Assembly: GCA_009694025.1 (NCBI GenBank)
Contig: SHVZ01000022.1
Coordinates: 1-40,613 of the forward strand
DNA length: 40,613 nucleotides
From: Alphaproteobacteria bacterium
Lineage (GTDB): Bacteria; Pseudomonadota; Alphaproteobacteria; SHVZ01
Direction of reading: 5' to 3'
Shown: positions 19,252 through 29,833 of the stretch, one piece after another
How positions within the stretch are numbered: the first letter of the stretch is position 1
Layout: every line of letters starts with the position of its first letter
Made by a program: the position numbers and the translations under genes
Notes under the pieces: model-generated
What the model was told of the DNA's origin: nothing
Databases searched by the model: none
What the model saw: the letters and a program-made list of their open reading frames with translations, nothing else

Positions 19252-20241
19252 TCAGGCGGTGGCGGCGAACCGGCCGTCGGCGGCCGCCTCGGCCGCCGGA
19301 ATCTCGACCCAGCGCCAGGCCGTGGGGTCGGAGAAGAGCTGGACCAGCGCCGCGTGATGCAGATGGTGGCCCGAGCGATGGCCGTGGAAACGGCCGAGCA
19401 GCGGGCCGCCGGCGAGGTAGAGGTCGCCGACCGCGTCAAGCATCTTGTGGCGGACGAACTCGTCGTCGTAGCGAAGGCCGCCCTCGTTCATCACGCCGTC
19501 GGCCGACACCACGACCGCATTGTCGAGCGAGCCGCCGCGGGCGAGGCCGGCGGCGTGGAGCTGATCAATCTCGTGCAGGAAGCCGAAGGTGCGGGCCCGG
19601 CTGATCTCGGACTTGAATGTGCCGTTGGCGAGACGGACCTCCGCCTGCTGGCGGCGGATCACCGGGCTCTCGAAATCGATGTCGAAGCTGATCGTGGTCG
19701 ACGTCGCGGGGCCGATGCGGACGAAGTGATCGGCGGTTCCGACCTCGATTTCCTTGAGGATCTTGAGGGCGCGGCGCGCGACCGGCTGCTCGATCGTACC
19801 GGCGCATTCGATCAGGAACATGAAGGGCGCCGAGCTGCCGTCCATGATCGGCACTTCCGGTCCGTCGACCTCGATCAGCGCATTGTCGATCTCGGAACCC
19901 GCCAGCGCCGCCATCAAATGCTCGATCAGGGCGACCGACGGGCCGCCGGGGAGGCCGATGCGCGTGCACATGCGGGTGTCGACGACGTTCCGCCAGGAGG
20001 CGGCGATGTCGACCGGCTGGCCGCCGTCGACGCGGCGGAAGACGATGCCGGTGTTGGTTTCCGCGGGCTTCAGGGTCATGTCGACCTGTGCGCCGGAGTG
20101 GAGGCCGATGCCGGCGCAGCGGATCGAGCTCTTGAGGGTGCGCTGCGGCACGGCTTCGCCGCGCCTCGCCGCCCGCCGGGCGACGGCGACCGCGGGTGCT
20201 AGATCGAGCCTGGGTCGGGAGTCATGAAGGGCGGTTGTCAT
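19252..20241 (-). CDS. lpxC: UDP-3-O-acyl-N-acetylglucosamine deacetylase LpxC
   Basis: A 329-residue zinc enzyme that commits the cell to lipid A synthesis by deacetylating UDP-3-O-acyl-GlcNAc. The two-layer sandwich repeats are visible: QRTLKSSIRCAGIGLHSG at the start, the zinc ligand His in IEHLMAAL, the other ligands His and Asp in RHKMLDAVGDL, and the catalytic His in GHRSGHHLHHAAL. About 25 extra N-terminal residues precede the fold. ATG 20241 is preferred to GTG 20244; an AGTGAG lies about eight bases upstream. It is separated from ftsZ by a terminator and probably has its own promoter. In E. coli this protein is controlled by FtsH proteolysis; no C-terminal degradation signal can be judged here. 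Confidence 0.95.
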   Translation of the reverse strand: MTTALHDSRPRLDLAPAVAVARRAARRGEAVPQRTLKSSIRCAGIGLHSGAQVDMTLKPAETNTGIVFRRVDGGQPVDIAASWRNVVDTRMCTRIGLPGGPSVALIEHLMAALAGSEIDNALIEVDGPEVPIMDGSSAPFMFLIECAGTIEQPVARRALKILKEIEVGTADHFVRIGPATSTTISFDIDFESPVIRRQQAEVRLANGTFKSEISRARTFGFLHEIDQLHAAGLARGGSLDNAVVVSADGVMNEGGLRYDDEFVRHKMLDAVGDLYLAGGPLLGRFHGHRSGHHLHHAALVQLFSDPTAWRWVEIPAAEAAADGRFAATA

Positions 20242-20286
20242 CACGATCTCACTTAGACCTTCTCCCCATGGGTGTCACATCACCTT

Positions 20287-20317
20287 TTATTACCAACTGT
20301 TACCGCGAGAATTCCAA
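20287..20317 (-). promoter_or_regulatory. Candidate lpxC promoter
   Basis: TTGGAA (20317-20312) and TAATAA (20292-20287) on the minus strand lie 19 bases apart, downstream of the ftsZ terminator. Spacing is longer than ideal. An independent promoter is expected here because the terminator should stop dcw transcription. Confidence 0.35.
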
Positions 20318-20349
20318 AAACGAATGCAGGATCAATAAGTTGACCAGAA

Positions 20350-20382
20350 GAAAAATACCCCGTCCGCGAGCGGCGGACGGGG
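20350..20382 (-). terminator. Intrinsic terminator after ftsZ
   Basis: A perfect ten-base stem, CCCCGTCCGC (20358-20367) and GCGGACGGGG (20373-20382), with a five-base loop. On the minus strand it is followed directly by TATTTTT (20356-20350), the T-tract needed for Rho-independent termination. It begins 21 bases after the ftsZ stop codon and closes the dcw transcript. Confidence 0.88.
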
Positions 20383-20403
20383 TCGGGAAGGGAAGCGAAA
20401 ACG

Positions 20404-22128
20404 TCAGTTCGCCTGGCGCCGCAGGAAGGCCGGAATCTCCAGGAGGTCGTCGTCATGGGCCGGCTTCAGCCGATCGGCCGGATCGAGGTTGCCGAGCTTG
20501 GTCTGCTGCGGTTGCGTCCTCACCGGTTCGCGGATCGCCACGGCAGGCCTCGCCGGCGGCGCCGCCACCTGTGCCGAAGGGGCGCCGGCCGTCGCCGGGG
20601 CCTCGTGCGCCGGCTGGGCCTCGATCTGGCGGCCGCGGCCGAGACCGGTGATCCGAGCAAACAGGCTCTCCCGCGGACGTTCACGGGCGCCGTTGGCGAT
20701 CGCCGCGGCGGCAAACGGGTCCGCCTGGATGATCGGCTCGGCCCTGGCCACCATCGGACGGGTGGCCGGCGCCGGGGCTGGCTCCGCCCTGACCTCGATC
20801 GACTTGGCCTCGATCATGGGTTCGGGGGCGACCGGCTCGGGCACCGTCAGTTCCAGCACCGGATCGGCGCTGACGATCGGTGCCGGCTGGGCCTCGGCCA
20901 GGATCGGCTGGGGAGCCGGGGCCGCCTGGGCGACCGCGGCCGGAGCCGTCTGGATCTGGACCGCCGGGGCCGCCGGCGCCTGAGCGGTTGGCATCGACAT
21001 GGTGAGCGGCTGCGCGGCGAGGGCCGAGGTGCCGTGGACCATCGGCGCCGCATAGGCCGACATGGTCCCGGCCGACGGCGTGGGCGCCGCCGACGGACGG
21101 GTCGGCTGCGCGGCGCGGGCGACCACGGCGAGCTGCGGACGCGGCGGCTTCTGAGAGGCCGCTTCCGAGGCGATGCCGGTCGAGACCACCGACACCCGCA
21201 TGCGGCCTTTCATCGCCTCGTCGAAGGTCGAGCCGAAGATGATGTTGGCTTCCGAGTCGACCTCCTCGCGGATGCGGTTCGCGGCCTCGTCGACCTCGAA
21301 CAGCGTCATGTCCATGCCGCCGGTGATGTTGATGAGGACGCCTTTGGCGCCCTTCATCGATGAGTCCTCGAGCAGCGGGTTGGCGATCGCCTTCTCGGCG
21401 GCGTCGATGGCACGCCTCTCACCCTCGGCCTCGCCGGTCCCCATCATCGCCTTGCCCATCTCGCCCATGACGGTGCGGATATCGGCGAAGTCGAGGTTGA
21501 TCAGGCCTGGCATGATCATCAGGTCGGTGACGCCGCGCACGCCCATGTGCAGCACGTCGTCGGCCATCTTGAAAGCGTCGGCGAACGTCGTCTTCTCGTT
21601 GGCGATCCGGAACAGGTTCTGGTTCGGGATGATGATGAGCGTGTCGACGTACTGCGACAGCTCCTCTATCGCCCCCTCGGCGATGCGCATGCGGTGCTGG
21701 CCCTCGAAGTGGAAAGGCTTGGTCACCACGCCGACGGTCAGGATGTCGCGCTCACGCGCGGCGCGCGCGATCACCGGCGCCGCGCCGGAACCGGTGCCGC
21801 CGCCCATGCCGGCGGCGATGAACACCATGTTGGAGCCGACCAGATGCTCCATGATCTCCTCGATCGCCTCCTCCGCGGCGGCGCGGCCGACATCGGGCCG
21901 GGCGCCGGCGCCGAGGCCCTGGGTCACCCGCTGGCCGAGTTGGATGCGCCGGTCGGCGAGCGTCTGGGCGAGCGCCTGGGCATCGGTATTGGCAACGACG
22001 AACTCGACGCCTTCGAGGCTCGAGCGGATCATGTTCGAGACCGCGTTGCCGCCGGCGCCGCCGACGCCGACCACGGTGATCCGTGGCTTGAGTTCGCGAT
22101 CCTTTGGCACACTAATGTTGATGGACAT
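20404..22128 (-). CDS. ftsZ: Cell division protein FtsZ
   Basis: The 574-residue tubulin homologue polymerises with GTP into the Z-ring that organises septation. The GTP-binding tubulin signature GGGTGSG is in [15 protein letters not shown], the N-terminal nucleotide loop is [14 protein letters not shown], and the T7 catalytic loop is in [11 protein letters not shown]. After about residue 320 comes a long Pro/Ala-rich linker, longer than the roughly 50 residues of E. coli FtsZ. The protein ends with a basic, conserved C-terminal peptide ([13 protein letters not shown]) that binds FtsA and other membrane tethers. ATG 22128 (MSINIS) has GGAAG just upstream; an in-frame ATG at 22137 would add three residues. 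Confidence 0.97.
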   Translation of the reverse strand: MSINISVPKDRELKPRITVVGVGGAGGNAVSNMIRSSLEGVEFVVANTDAQALAQTLADRRIQLGQRVTQGLGAGARPDVGRAAAEEAIEEIMEHLVGSNMVFIAAGMGGGTGSGAAPVIARAARERDILTVGVVTKPFHFEGQHRMRIAEGAIEELSQYVDTLIIIPNQNLFRIANEKTTFADAFKMADDVLHMGVRGVTDLMIMPGLINLDFADIRTVMGEMGKAMMGTGEAEGERRAIDAAEKAIANPLLEDSSMKGAKGVLINITGGMDMTLFEVDEAANRIREEVDSEANIIFGSTFDEAMKGRMRVSVVSTGIASEAASQKPPRPQLAVVARAAQPTRPSAAPTPSAGTMSAYAAPMVHGTSALAAQPLTMSMPTAQAPAAPAVQIQTAPAAVAQAAPAPQPILAEAQPAPIVSADPVLELTVPEPVAPEPMIEAKSIEVRAEPAPAPATRPMVARAEPIIQADPFAAAAIANGARERPRESLFARITGLGRGRQIEAQPAHEAPATAGAPSAQVAAPPARPAVAIREPVRTQPQQTKLGNLDPADRLKPAHDDDLLEIPAFLRRQAN

Positions 22129-22209
22129 TGCTTCCACTCCCGTATCGAGTCTTTGGGTGCACGACGTGACACGACTTGCGGCCTTTTTGATTGAGGCTTC
22201 CGGGCCGCA

Positions 22210-23478
22210 TCAGAAGTTCTCCTTGAGCCAGACGCCGATCCGGCCGAAAAGACCGTCAGAGGTCGGGCGCATGAGCGGGGCATGACCGCGCCTTGCGGCA
22301 TCGGTCGGGCCGGCGACGGCATAGCCGACGAGGCCGGTCGAGGTGGCGAAGGCGGGTCCGCTCGCCGCTTCGGGCAATCCTGAGATCCTGAGCGGGCGGC
22401 CGAGGCGGACCTGCTTGTCGAGGATGAGTCCGGCCAGCTCACGTACGCCCTGGAGCTGGCTGGCGCCGCCGGTGAGCACGACGCGACGGCCGGCGAGCTT
22501 GTCGTAGCCGGACGATTCGAGCCTGGCGCGGACAACCTCGAAGGTCTCCTCGAGCCTCGGCTGGATGATCTGGTTCAGGAACGACTTCGGCACGTGGTTG
22601 GGCGCGCCGCGCCGCTCCTCGCCGACCAGCGGCACGTCGATCAGCTCGCGTTCGTCGATTGCGCTGGAGGTGGCGCTGCCGTGCAGCGTCTTCAGCCGCT
22701 CGGCCTCGGCGAGCGGCGTCGACAGGCCGCGGGCGATGTCGGAGGTGACGTGGTTGCCACCGATCGGCGCCACGTCGGTGTGGACGACGGCGCCGTCAAA
22801 GAAGACCGCGAGCGAGGTAGTGCCGCCGCCCATGTCGATGACGGTGACGCCGAGGTCCATCTCGTCCTCGACCAGGGTCGAGAGACCGGAGGCGTAGGGC
22901 GAGACCACCAGGCTCTCGATGTCGAGGTGACAGCGTTGGACCACGGTGGAGAGGTTGCGGAGCGCGCTCGCGGCGGCGGTGACCATGTGCATGGAGGCGC
23001 CCAGGCGCTCGCCGAACATGCCGCGCGGGTCTCGGATGCCGCGACTGCCGTCGATGGAGAAGCCGACGGGGATCGAATGCACGAGCTCGCGATCGCCGTG
23101 GCCGTTGGTGCGCGGCAGTCGGCCCTGGTCGAGGACGCGACGGATGTCGGTCTCGCTGACCTCGTGGCCGGCGATCGCCACCTCGACACCGATGGTCTCC
23201 GAGACCGGGGCCCCAGCCGAGCAGTTGACGACGACCTTGGCGAGAGTCTCGCCGGCCATCTTCTCGGCGCCATTGATCGCCGCCAGGATCGACGCCTCGG
23301 CATCGTCCATGCTGGTGATCGCGCCTGAACGCAGTCCCTTGGAGACCACGTGGCCGATGCCGACGACGCGTGGCGCGCCGCCTTGATCGGTGCGGGCGAT
23401 CACGCAACATACTTTGCTCGAGCCGATGTCGAGCGCGGCGATGGTGCCGGTGCGGGTCTTGCCGTTGCCCTTGGCCAT
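22210..23478 (-). CDS. ftsA: Cell division protein FtsA
   Basis: A 422-residue actin-like ATPase that tethers FtsZ to the membrane and recruits later division proteins. The phosphate-1 motif is ALDIGSSKVCCV, phosphate-2 is VIDMGGGTTSLAVF, and the adenosine motif is VVLTGGASQLQGVRE. The FtsA-specific 1C subdomain replaces actin's 1B. The C-terminal FGRIGVWLKENF is the amphipathic membrane-targeting helix. The gene begins 24 bases after the ftsQ stop and is followed by an 81-base gap before ftsZ, the longest inside the cluster, where an ftsZ-specific promoter could lie, though none is obvious. Confidence 0.96.
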   Translation of the reverse strand: MAKGNGKTRTGTIAALDIGSSKVCCVIARTDQGGAPRVVGIGHVVSKGLRSGAITSMDDAEASILAAINGAEKMAGETLAKVVVNCSAGAPVSETIGVEVAIAGHEVSETDIRRVLDQGRLPRTNGHGDRELVHSIPVGFSIDGSRGIRDPRGMFGERLGASMHMVTAAASALRNLSTVVQRCHLDIESLVVSPYASGLSTLVEDEMDLGVTVIDMGGGTTSLAVFFDGAVVHTDVAPIGGNHVTSDIARGLSTPLAEAERLKTLHGSATSSAIDERELIDVPLVGEERRGAPNHVPKSFLNQIIQPRLEETFEVVRARLESSGYDKLAGRRVVLTGGASQLQGVRELAGLILDKQVRLGRPLRISGLPEAASGPAFATSTGLVGYAVAGPTDAARRGHAPLMRPTSDGLFGRIGVWLKENF

Positions 23479-23502
23479 ATCTCTAGGTCCGCGTCCCTTC
23501 CG

Positions 23503-24348
23503 TCAGGTCTGTTTCGCCGTCCCCTTGCCGCGTCGCGCCTGGTCCGGGCTCACCCGGATGACGAAGCGGTCGGGAAGGCGGAGGTCGATGGTGACGACAT
23601 CGCGACCGAGGACCTTCTGGTCGCGTTCGAGCTGAGCCAGCTGCGCCCATGCGGCGGCGATGTCGGTCTCCGGCAGGCGGACGTCGATGCCGTTGTCCAT
23701 CTGCAGGTTCCAGCGCCTTTCGCCGACACGGATGGCGGCGGTCACACGGCGCTCGAGCTGCGGCTCGGTCGCGAGCAGCGCCAGAAGCGCGGGAGCGCCC
23801 TTGGGCGCGTCGTCGCCGACCAGCGTGATCAGGTGGCGGAAGCGCTCGAGGCCCGAGCGCAGGATCACGGCGCCCTCGCGGTCGACCAGCACGAGCTTGC
23901 CGGCGCGCTGCCAGAGCGCCATCGGCACCCGCTCTTCGATGGTGACGGCGATGACGCCGGGGAAGCGACGCTCGACCCGGGTGTCGCGCACCCAGGAGAG
24001 CCGCTTCAGGCGCTGACGCACCGCTTCCGGGTCGACGGTGAGCATGGGTGTGCCGCGCTGGACGTCGATCGCCGCGACCATGTCGGCGGCGGCGGTCTCG
24101 TAGCGGCCGATCACCAAGACCTCCTGGACCGCAAGCCCGAGATCGGCACTCATGTAGAGAAGGCCACGGCCGAGCCGTTCGATGCCGCTGCCGACAGTGC
24201 CGGCGCGCCAGACCTCGAACAGGCCGTAGCCGCCAGCACCGAAAGCGAGGGAGAAGGCGAGAGCCAGCGTCGCCGGCCGGATCCATTTGAGCCAGGAACG
24301 ACGGCGGCGCGGACGCCGCTTGTCGGAATCGCCGATTACGAATCGCAT
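23503..24348 (-). CDS. ftsQ: Cell division protein FtsQ
   Basis: The 281-residue bitopic membrane protein connects early and late divisome parts. A basic cytoplasmic N-terminus ([13 protein letters not shown]) precedes one membrane span (about residues 28-47). The POTRA domain starts near VQEVLVIGRYETAAADM, and the FtsQ/DivIB beta domain follows (RDTRVERRFPGVIAVTIEERVPMALWQ). The ATG at 24348 lies 13 bases inside ddl and has GAGG eight bases before it. Length and layout are as expected for alphaproteobacteria. Confidence 0.94.
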   Translation of the reverse strand: MRFVIGDSDKRRPRRRRSWLKWIRPATLALAFSLAFGAGGYGLFEVWRAGTVGSGIERLGRGLLYMSADLGLAVQEVLVIGRYETAAADMVAAIDVQRGTPMLTVDPEAVRQRLKRLSWVRDTRVERRFPGVIAVTIEERVPMALWQRAGKLVLVDREGAVILRSGLERFRHLITLVGDDAPKGAPALLALLATEPQLERRVTAAIRVGERRWNLQMDNGIDVRLPETDIAAAWAQLAQLERDQKVLGRDVVTIDLRLPDRFVIRVSPDQARRGKGTAKQT

Positions 24349-25241
24349 CGCGCCTCCTCGACCATCCAGGCCACTAGGTCGGTGAAGGAAATGCCGAGGA
24401 ACGCCGCCTGCTCGGGCACCAGCGAGAGCGGCGTCATGCCCGGTTGCGTGTTGATCTCGAGGAAGACCAGCCGGCCGGGCGCGACGGTGTCGTCGAAGCG
24501 GAAGTCCGAGCGGCTGACCCCGCGGCAGCCGAGGGTCCGGTGGGCAAGGAGCGCCACCGACATCGCCTGATCGAAGATCGTCTTCGGCACCGGCGCTGGC
24601 AGCAGGTGGTCGGCTTTCCCGTCCGTGTACTTGCTGGTGTAGTCGTAGAAGCCCGTGCGCGGCCGGATCTCGGTCACCGTCAGTGGACGGTCGCCCATGA
24701 CCGCGACCGTCAGCTCGCGACCGGCGATGTAGCGCTCGACCAGCACCTCGTCGCCGTAGCGCCAGTCCTCTTCAGGCGGGCCGTTGTCGCCGTTCTTGAC
24801 GATGCGCACGCCGATCGACGAACCCTCGGAGATCGGCTTGATCACATACGGCTTGTTCATCGCCTTGCCGGCGAAGGCGGTAGCGCGGTCGGCGACCTTG
24901 TGCTCGGCGAGCGGAATGCCGACGACGGCGCAGATCTCCTTGGTGCGGACCTTGTTCATGGCGATGGCGGACGCCATCACGCCGGAATGCGTGTAGGGAA
25001 TGCCGAGGATGTCGAGCAGGCCCTGAATGCGGCCATCCTCGCCGAAGCGACCGTGCAGGGCATTGAAGCAGATATCGGGCTTCGCCTGGCTCAGCACGTT
25101 GGCGATATCGTGGCCGACGTCGATCTCGGAGACCTTGAATCCGGCGGCCTCGAGCGCCCGCGAGCACTCGCGGCCGGTGACCAGCGAGACCTCGCGCTCG
25201 CTCGACCAGCCGCCCATCAATACGGCAACGCGCTTGGCCAT
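24336..25241 (-). CDS. ddl: D-alanine--D-alanine ligase
   Basis: The 301-residue ATP-grasp enzyme joins two D-alanines for the pentapeptide end. The start VAVLMGGWSSEREVSLVTG, the ATP-binding KPISEGSSIGVRIV, and the metal-binding FLEINTQPGMTPLSLVPEQA are the family hallmarks. ATG 25241 shares one base with the murB stop (TAATG), which decides this start over the in-frame ATG at 25274. It overlaps ftsQ by 13 bases. Confidence 0.96.
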   Translation of the reverse strand: MAKRVAVLMGGWSSEREVSLVTGRECSRALEAAGFKVSEIDVGHDIANVLSQAKPDICFNALHGRFGEDGRIQGLLDILGIPYTHSGVMASAIAMNKVRTKEICAVVGIPLAEHKVADRATAFAGKAMNKPYVIKPISEGSSIGVRIVKNGDNGPPEEDWRYGDEVLVERYIAGRELTVAVMGDRPLTVTEIRPRTGFYDYTSKYTDGKADHLLPAPVPKTIFDQAMSVALLAHRTLGCRGVSRSDFRFDDTVAPGRLVFLEINTQPGMTPLSLVPEQAAFLGISFTDLVAWMVEEARCDS

Positions 25242-26161
25242 TACGCGGCCTCTCCTATGATCCGGATCTCCCAACGGAGCTCGATCCCGCTCGTATTCTT
25301 GACCCGCTGGCGAACCTCCTCGCCAAGGCGCTCGATTTCTGCGGCCGTGGCCTCGCCGATGTTGACGAGGAAGTTGCAGTGCTTCTCGGAGACCTGGGCA
25401 TCGCCGATCCGGAGGCCGCGGCAGCCGGCGCGGTCGATCAGCTCCCAGGCCTTGGCGCCCGGCGGATTGGCGAAGGTCGAACCGCCGGTGCGCGCGCGCA
25501 CGGGTTGGGTCGCCTCGCGCTGGGCTCGGATGTCCTGGATGCGGGCAAGGATGAGCTCCGGATCGCCGGGCTCGGCCTTGAGCACTGACTTGGTGAAGAT
25601 CCAGGAGTCCGGGACCATCGAGTGCCGGTAGGTGAGGCCGAGTTCGGCCGGCGTGAGGCGACGGAGCTTCCCCGCATCGTCGACCGCCTCGGCGGCGATC
25701 GTCACGTCGACCATCTCGCGGCCATAGGCGCCGGCGTTCATGCGGAGCGCGCCGCCGATGGTGCCGGGAATGCCGGACAGGAACTCGAGGCCGGCGATCG
25801 CCTGCTGCTGCGCAGTGAGCGCAACATTGACGTCGAGGGCGCCCGCGCCCGCTTCCAGCGCGTCGCCGACCCGGCGGACCTCGGCGAAGCCGCGCCCGAG
25901 GCGGATGACGACGCCGCGGATGCCGCCATCGCGGACCAGCAGGTTGGACCCGACGCCGATGACCGTAGTGGGCACGTCAGCTGGCGTGCCGGCGATGAAC
26001 TGGGCGAGGTCCTCGGCATCGGCCGGGCGGAACAGCACCTCGGCCGGGCCGCCGGCACGGAACCAGGTGAGCGGCCCGAGCGAGGCGTTCTCGGCAAGGC
26101 GCCCGCGCACGGACGGCAGACGTCCGATCAGTCCTTCAGATGTCGCCTTTCGCGCCATCAT
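25241..26161 (-). CDS. murB: UDP-N-acetylenolpyruvoylglucosamine reductase MurB
   Basis: A 306-residue FAD enzyme that reduces UDP-GlcNAc-enolpyruvate to UDP-MurNAc with NADPH. The FAD-binding sequence [21 protein letters not shown] and the substrate region [18 protein letters not shown] are typical. The catalytic Ser, which donates a proton, lies in [12 protein letters not shown], and the C-terminal acid in the [14 protein letters not shown] helix region. The ATG at 26161 is the first of two adjacent ATGs and overlaps the murC stop by four bases. Confidence 0.96.
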   Translation of the reverse strand: MMARKATSEGLIGRLPSVRGRLAENASLGPLTWFRAGGPAEVLFRPADAEDLAQFIAGTPADVPTTVIGVGSNLLVRDGGIRGVVIRLGRGFAEVRRVGDALEAGAGALDVNVALTAQQQAIAGLEFLSGIPGTIGGALRMNAGAYGREMVDVTIAAEAVDDAGKLRRLTPAELGLTYRHSMVPDSWIFTKSVLKAEPGDPELILARIQDIRAQREATQPVRARTGGSTFANPPGAKAWELIDRAGCRGLRIGDAQVSEKHCNFLVNIGEATAAEIERLGEEVRQRVKNTSGIELRWEIRIIGEAA

Positions 26162-27576
26162 CGGGGCTTCCTCAAAGCGGCAAGCTGACCCGGCAACGCG
26201 TTCGCCCACTGGGTGATCGAGCCGGCGCCGAGGCAGACGACCAAGTCGCCGGACTTGGCCAGGCCGTTGACGAGTCCCGCCAAGGCCTCCGGTCCGGAGA
26301 GCGCCATCACGTCGCGGTGGCCGCGCGACCGCAGCCCGGTGGCCAGCGCGTCCCGGCTGGCGCCGTCGACGGGTTGCTCGCCCGCGGCATAGACATCGGC
26401 CACGATCACCGTGTCGGCGTCGTTGAAGCAGGTGCAGAACTCTTCGAACAGGTTGGCGAGGCGCGTGTAGCGGTGTGGCTGGACTACCGCGATGACGCGG
26501 CCGTTGGGGCAGGCGGTGCGCGCTGCCTTCAGCACGGCCGCGATCTCGACCGGGTGGTGGCCATAGTCGTCGATCACCGAGATACCGTCGACTTCGCCGG
26601 TTTTGGTGAAGCGGCGCTTGACCCCGGCAAAGGTGGCGAGCGCCCTCCGCATCACCTTCACGTCGAGCCCCATCTCGTGGCCGACGGCGACGGCCGCGAG
26701 CGCGTTCTGGACATTGTGCATGCCGTACATCGGCAGGCTCATGTCGGCGATGGTCCGCCGCTCGCCGTGCAGCCGGTCGGTGACGGCGACGTTGAAGCGG
26801 GCGCCCGTGGTCGAGATCTCCACGTCGATGCCGCGGATGTCGGCCTGCGGGGAGAGGCCGTAGGTGACGATCTTGCGGTCGCCGACCTTCGGGATCATCG
26901 CCTGCACCACCGGGTGGTCGATGCAGAGCGCCGCGAACCCGTAGAACGGGATGTTGGCGACGAAGGCTTCGAACGCCTGCTGGACCTTGTCGAAGGTCCC
27001 GTAGAAGTCCATGTGCTCGGGGTCGATGTTGGTGACGACCACGATGGTCGCCGGCAGCTTGACGAAGGTGCCGTCGGATTCGTCAGCCTCCGCCACCAGC
27101 CACTCGCCTGCGCCCATGCGGGCGTTTGTACCGTAGGTGTTGACGATGCCGCCGATGATCGCCGTCGGGTCGAGGCCGGCGGTCTCGACCATATGGGCGA
27201 TCATCGAGGTGGTGGTGGTCTTGCCATGGGTGCCGCCGACGGCGATCGACCACTTGAGCCGCATCAGCTCGCCCAGCATCTCTGCCCGACGGACCACCGG
27301 GATCATGCGCGCGCGGGCGGCGACCACCTCCGGATTGTCGGACCTGACCGCCGACGAGTAGACCACGACCTGGGCGTTTCTGATGTTCTCGGCACGATGA
27401 CCGATGGCGACATCGATGCCGGACTCGCGCAGCCGTTTGACGTTGGTGCCGTCCGATTGGTCGGAGCCCTGGACGGAGTAGCCGAGGTTCTTCAGCACCT
27501 CGGCGATGCCGCTCATGCCGATGCCGCCGATGCCGATGAAGTGGATCGTGCCGATGCTGAGGGGAAGCGCTCTCAT
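26158..27576 (-). CDS. murC: UDP-N-acetylmuramate--L-alanine ligase MurC
   Basis: The 472-residue Mur ligase adds L-alanine to UDP-MurNAc, the first amino acid of the stem peptide. The N-terminal UDP-binding Rossmann start is [18 protein letters not shown], the ATP P-loop is [15 protein letters not shown], and further Mur motifs appear in EADESDGTF and [14 protein letters not shown]. It overlaps murG (stop/start ATGA) and murB by four bases each, so translation is coupled. Confidence 0.97.
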   Translation of the reverse strand: MRALPLSIGTIHFIGIGGIGMSGIAEVLKNLGYSVQGSDQSDGTNVKRLRESGIDVAIGHRAENIRNAQVVVYSSAVRSDNPEVVAARARMIPVVRRAEMLGELMRLKWSIAVGGTHGKTTTTSMIAHMVETAGLDPTAIIGGIVNTYGTNARMGAGEWLVAEADESDGTFVKLPATIVVVTNIDPEHMDFYGTFDKVQQAFEAFVANIPFYGFAALCIDHPVVQAMIPKVGDRKIVTYGLSPQADIRGIDVEISTTGARFNVAVTDRLHGERRTIADMSLPMYGMHNVQNALAAVAVGHEMGLDVKVMRRALATFAGVKRRFTKTGEVDGISVIDDYGHHPVEIAAVLKAARTACPNGRVIAVVQPHRYTRLANLFEEFCTCFNDADTVIVADVYAAGEQPVDGASRDALATGLRSRGHRDVMALSGPEALAGLVNGLAKSGDLVVCLGAGSITQWANALPGQLAALRKPR

Positions 27577-28712
27577 GCGGCGCTCCGTTTGGCGGCGGAG
27601 GCCGAGTCGTTGCCGTTGGCCGGCGCGATCGCCAGCACGAGGTCGGCCAGCCGCTCCGCCGCGTCGACGACGCCGACGGTGCGGGCGGCCGCGGCCATGG
27701 AACGGAGCTTCTCGGGCAAGGCCAGCAACGGCTGCAGCCGGGCGGCCAGCGCTTCGGCGGTGAAGGCAGGCTCAGGCATGACGATGGCGGCCCCGGCGCT
27801 CTCGAGCGCGCGGGCGTTCTTGGTCTGGTGGTCGTCGGTGGCGATGGCGAGCGGCACCAGGATGGCCGGGCGCCCGGCGACGGCCGTCTCGGCGATGGTC
27901 GATGCGCCTGCCCGGCCGATGATCAGATGGGCGTCGGCGAGGCGATCCGGCAGGTCGGCGAAGAACGGCGACAACTCGGCGTCGAGGCCGAGCGACGCAT
28001 AGAGGGCGCTGACACCGTCGAGATCGTCGGCGCGGACCTGCTGGAGGATGCGAAGACGCCGACGCATTCCGTCCGGCAGAAGCCGGATCGCCTCCGGCAC
28101 CACGCGCGAGAACAGACTCGCTCCCTGGCTGCCGCCGGTGACGAGCATCGTCAACGCACTTTCCGTGCCGAGATCTGGGTAGGGACGATCGGTGAGCCCG
28201 GCGATCTCCGGGCGGACCGGGTTGCCGGTGAGCGCCAGCTTCGGCCGGTCGGCCGCGGCGACGCCCTCGATGTCGGCGAAGCAGGTGGCGATGCGCCGGG
28301 CGAACGGGGCGACCAGGCGGTTGGCGCGACCGAGCACGGCGTTCTGCTCGTGCAGAACGATCGGCAGTCCGAGGCGATGGGCGGCGAGCACGGCAGGGAC
28401 CGAGGCATAGCCGCCGAAGCCGACGACGACCGAGGGCTTGAGCCGGCGGAGCAGAAGCCAGGCCTGGGCGGTGCCAAAGAGGAGTTGGATGCCGGCCTTG
28501 ACCTTGGCGGCGAACGAAGCGCCGGCCATCGCGGCGGCGCGAACGCGATGGATCGCAAGGTCGCCGCCGGGCAGGGCAAAGGCCTGCCCGCGCCGATCGG
28601 TGACCAGCGCGATGGCTATGCCACGCCGGGACAACGCCCGCGCGAGGGCGGCGGCCGGGAACATGTGTCCGCCGGTGCCGCCGGCGGCAAGCACGACCAG
28701 CGGGCGGCTCAT
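27573..28712 (-). CDS. murG: Lipid II synthase, undecaprenyl-PP-MurNAc-pentapeptide GlcNAc transferase MurG
   Basis: A 379-residue GT-B fold glycosyltransferase at the inner face of the membrane, which adds GlcNAc to lipid I. The N-terminal G-loop is [16 protein letters not shown], the second is [18 protein letters not shown], and the UDP-GlcNAc-binding region is [24 protein letters not shown]. Four-base overlaps join it to ftsW and murC. The last 15 residues ([14 protein letters not shown]) are low-complexity. Confidence 0.96.
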   Translation of the reverse strand: MSRPLVVLAAGGTGGHMFPAAALARALSRRGIAIALVTDRRGQAFALPGGDLAIHRVRAAAMAGASFAAKVKAGIQLLFGTAQAWLLLRRLKPSVVVGFGGYASVPAVLAAHRLGLPIVLHEQNAVLGRANRLVAPFARRIATCFADIEGVAAADRPKLALTGNPVRPEIAGLTDRPYPDLGTESALTMLVTGGSQGASLFSRVVPEAIRLLPDGMRRRLRILQQVRADDLDGVSALYASLGLDAELSPFFADLPDRLADAHLIIGRAGASTIAETAVAGRPAILVPLAIATDDHQTKNARALESAGAAIVMPEPAFTAEALAARLQPLLALPEKLRSMAAAARTVGVVDAAERLADLVLAIAPANGNDSASAAKRSAA

Positions 28713-29833
28713 GGGGCGCCGCCATGGCCGACGCGCCGGCGTGTCAGAGCAAGCATCATCCCGATGCCGAGCGCGAGGGCCAGCAGCGACGAGCCGCCAT
28801 AGGAGATGAAAGGCAACGTCATTCCCTTGGTCGGCATCAGATGGAGCGAGGAGGCCATGTTGATGAAGGCCTGGAGCCCGAACTGAACGAGGAGCCCTGT
28901 CGTGGCGAGGATCACGAACAGATTGCTTTCAGTCCGGAGCCGGAGGAGGCCGCGGATGACGACGAAGGCGAAGAGCCCGACGATGAGGAGGCAGACGAAC
29001 AGCCCATACTCCTCGCCGGCGACAGCGAAGATGAAGTCCGCGTGGACGTCCGGGATGACGTCCTTGACCATGCCTTCGCCGGGCCCACGGCCCCAGAGGC
29101 CGCCCTTGCGGAACGCCTCCAGCGAGCGGCTGACCTGGAAGGAGTCGCCGACCGATTTGTCGAGGAAGCGGTCGATGCGGCTCGCCACGTGCGGGAAGGC
29201 GAAATAGGCGCTGCCGATGCCGCCGACGCCGAGGACCACCAGCGCCGCCACCCAGAGGATCGGCAGACCGGCGAGAAACAGCTCGGCGAACCAGATGGCG
29301 GAGAGAACCACGGCCATGCCGAAGTCGGGCTGGAGCAGCAGGAGCGCCACCAACGCGAGGAAGACGGCGGCAGAGATGAGGTTGCCGGGCACCCCTTCGC
29401 CCTTCTTCTGCTCGGCCAGCATCCAGGCGGAGACCACGGCGAAGCAGGGCTTCACGAATTCCGACGGCTGGAGCGAGAACGTGCCGAGAGAAATCCAGCG
29501 GCGAGCGCCCTTGATATCGATCCCGTGGAAAAAGGTGAGGACAAGCAGGCCGACGCCGATAACAAGGCCGAGCACGGCCAGGCGCCGCACCTGGATCGGG
29601 CTCATGAGCGAGACCGCGACCATCAGCGCGAATGCCGGCAGCAGGAGCGCAAACTGTCGGCGGACGAAGTAGAAGCCGTCGAGGTGCAGGCGTTGGGCGA
29701 CGGCCGGGCTCGCCGCCAGGATCATGATGATCCCGACGACGGCGATGGCGGCGACGGCGGCGAGCGCCCAACGGTCGACCGTCCACCACCACCGGCCGAG
29801 CACGCTGGTATCGGTGCGGGAGATGGTGGTCAT
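28709..29833 (-). CDS. ftsW: Septal peptidoglycan glycosyltransferase FtsW
   Basis: The 374-residue SEDS polymerase joins lipid II into glycan strands together with FtsI. Ten membrane helices are visible. Conserved SEDS features include KGARRWISLGTFSLQPSEFVK, where the catalytic Asp region begins, QPDFGMAVVL, GRGPGEG, PDVHADFIFAVAGEEYG, and the closing MPTKGMTLPFISYGGSSLLA. I took ATG 29833 (MTTISRTDTS), which overlaps the murD stop by one base (TGATG). The open frame upstream is a murD shadow. Confidence 0.96.
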   Translation of the reverse strand: MTTISRTDTSVLGRWWWTVDRWALAAVAAIAVVGIIMILAASPAVAQRLHLDGFYFVRRQFALLLPAFALMVAVSLMSPIQVRRLAVLGLVIGVGLLVLTFFHGIDIKGARRWISLGTFSLQPSEFVKPCFAVVSAWMLAEQKKGEGVPGNLISAAVFLALVALLLLQPDFGMAVVLSAIWFAELFLAGLPILWVAALVVLGVGGIGSAYFAFPHVASRIDRFLDKSVGDSFQVSRSLEAFRKGGLWGRGPGEGMVKDVIPDVHADFIFAVAGEEYGLFVCLLIVGLFAFVVIRGLLRLRTESNLFVILATTGLLVQFGLQAFINMASSLHLMPTKGMTLPFISYGGSSLLALALGIGMMLALTRRRVGHGGAP

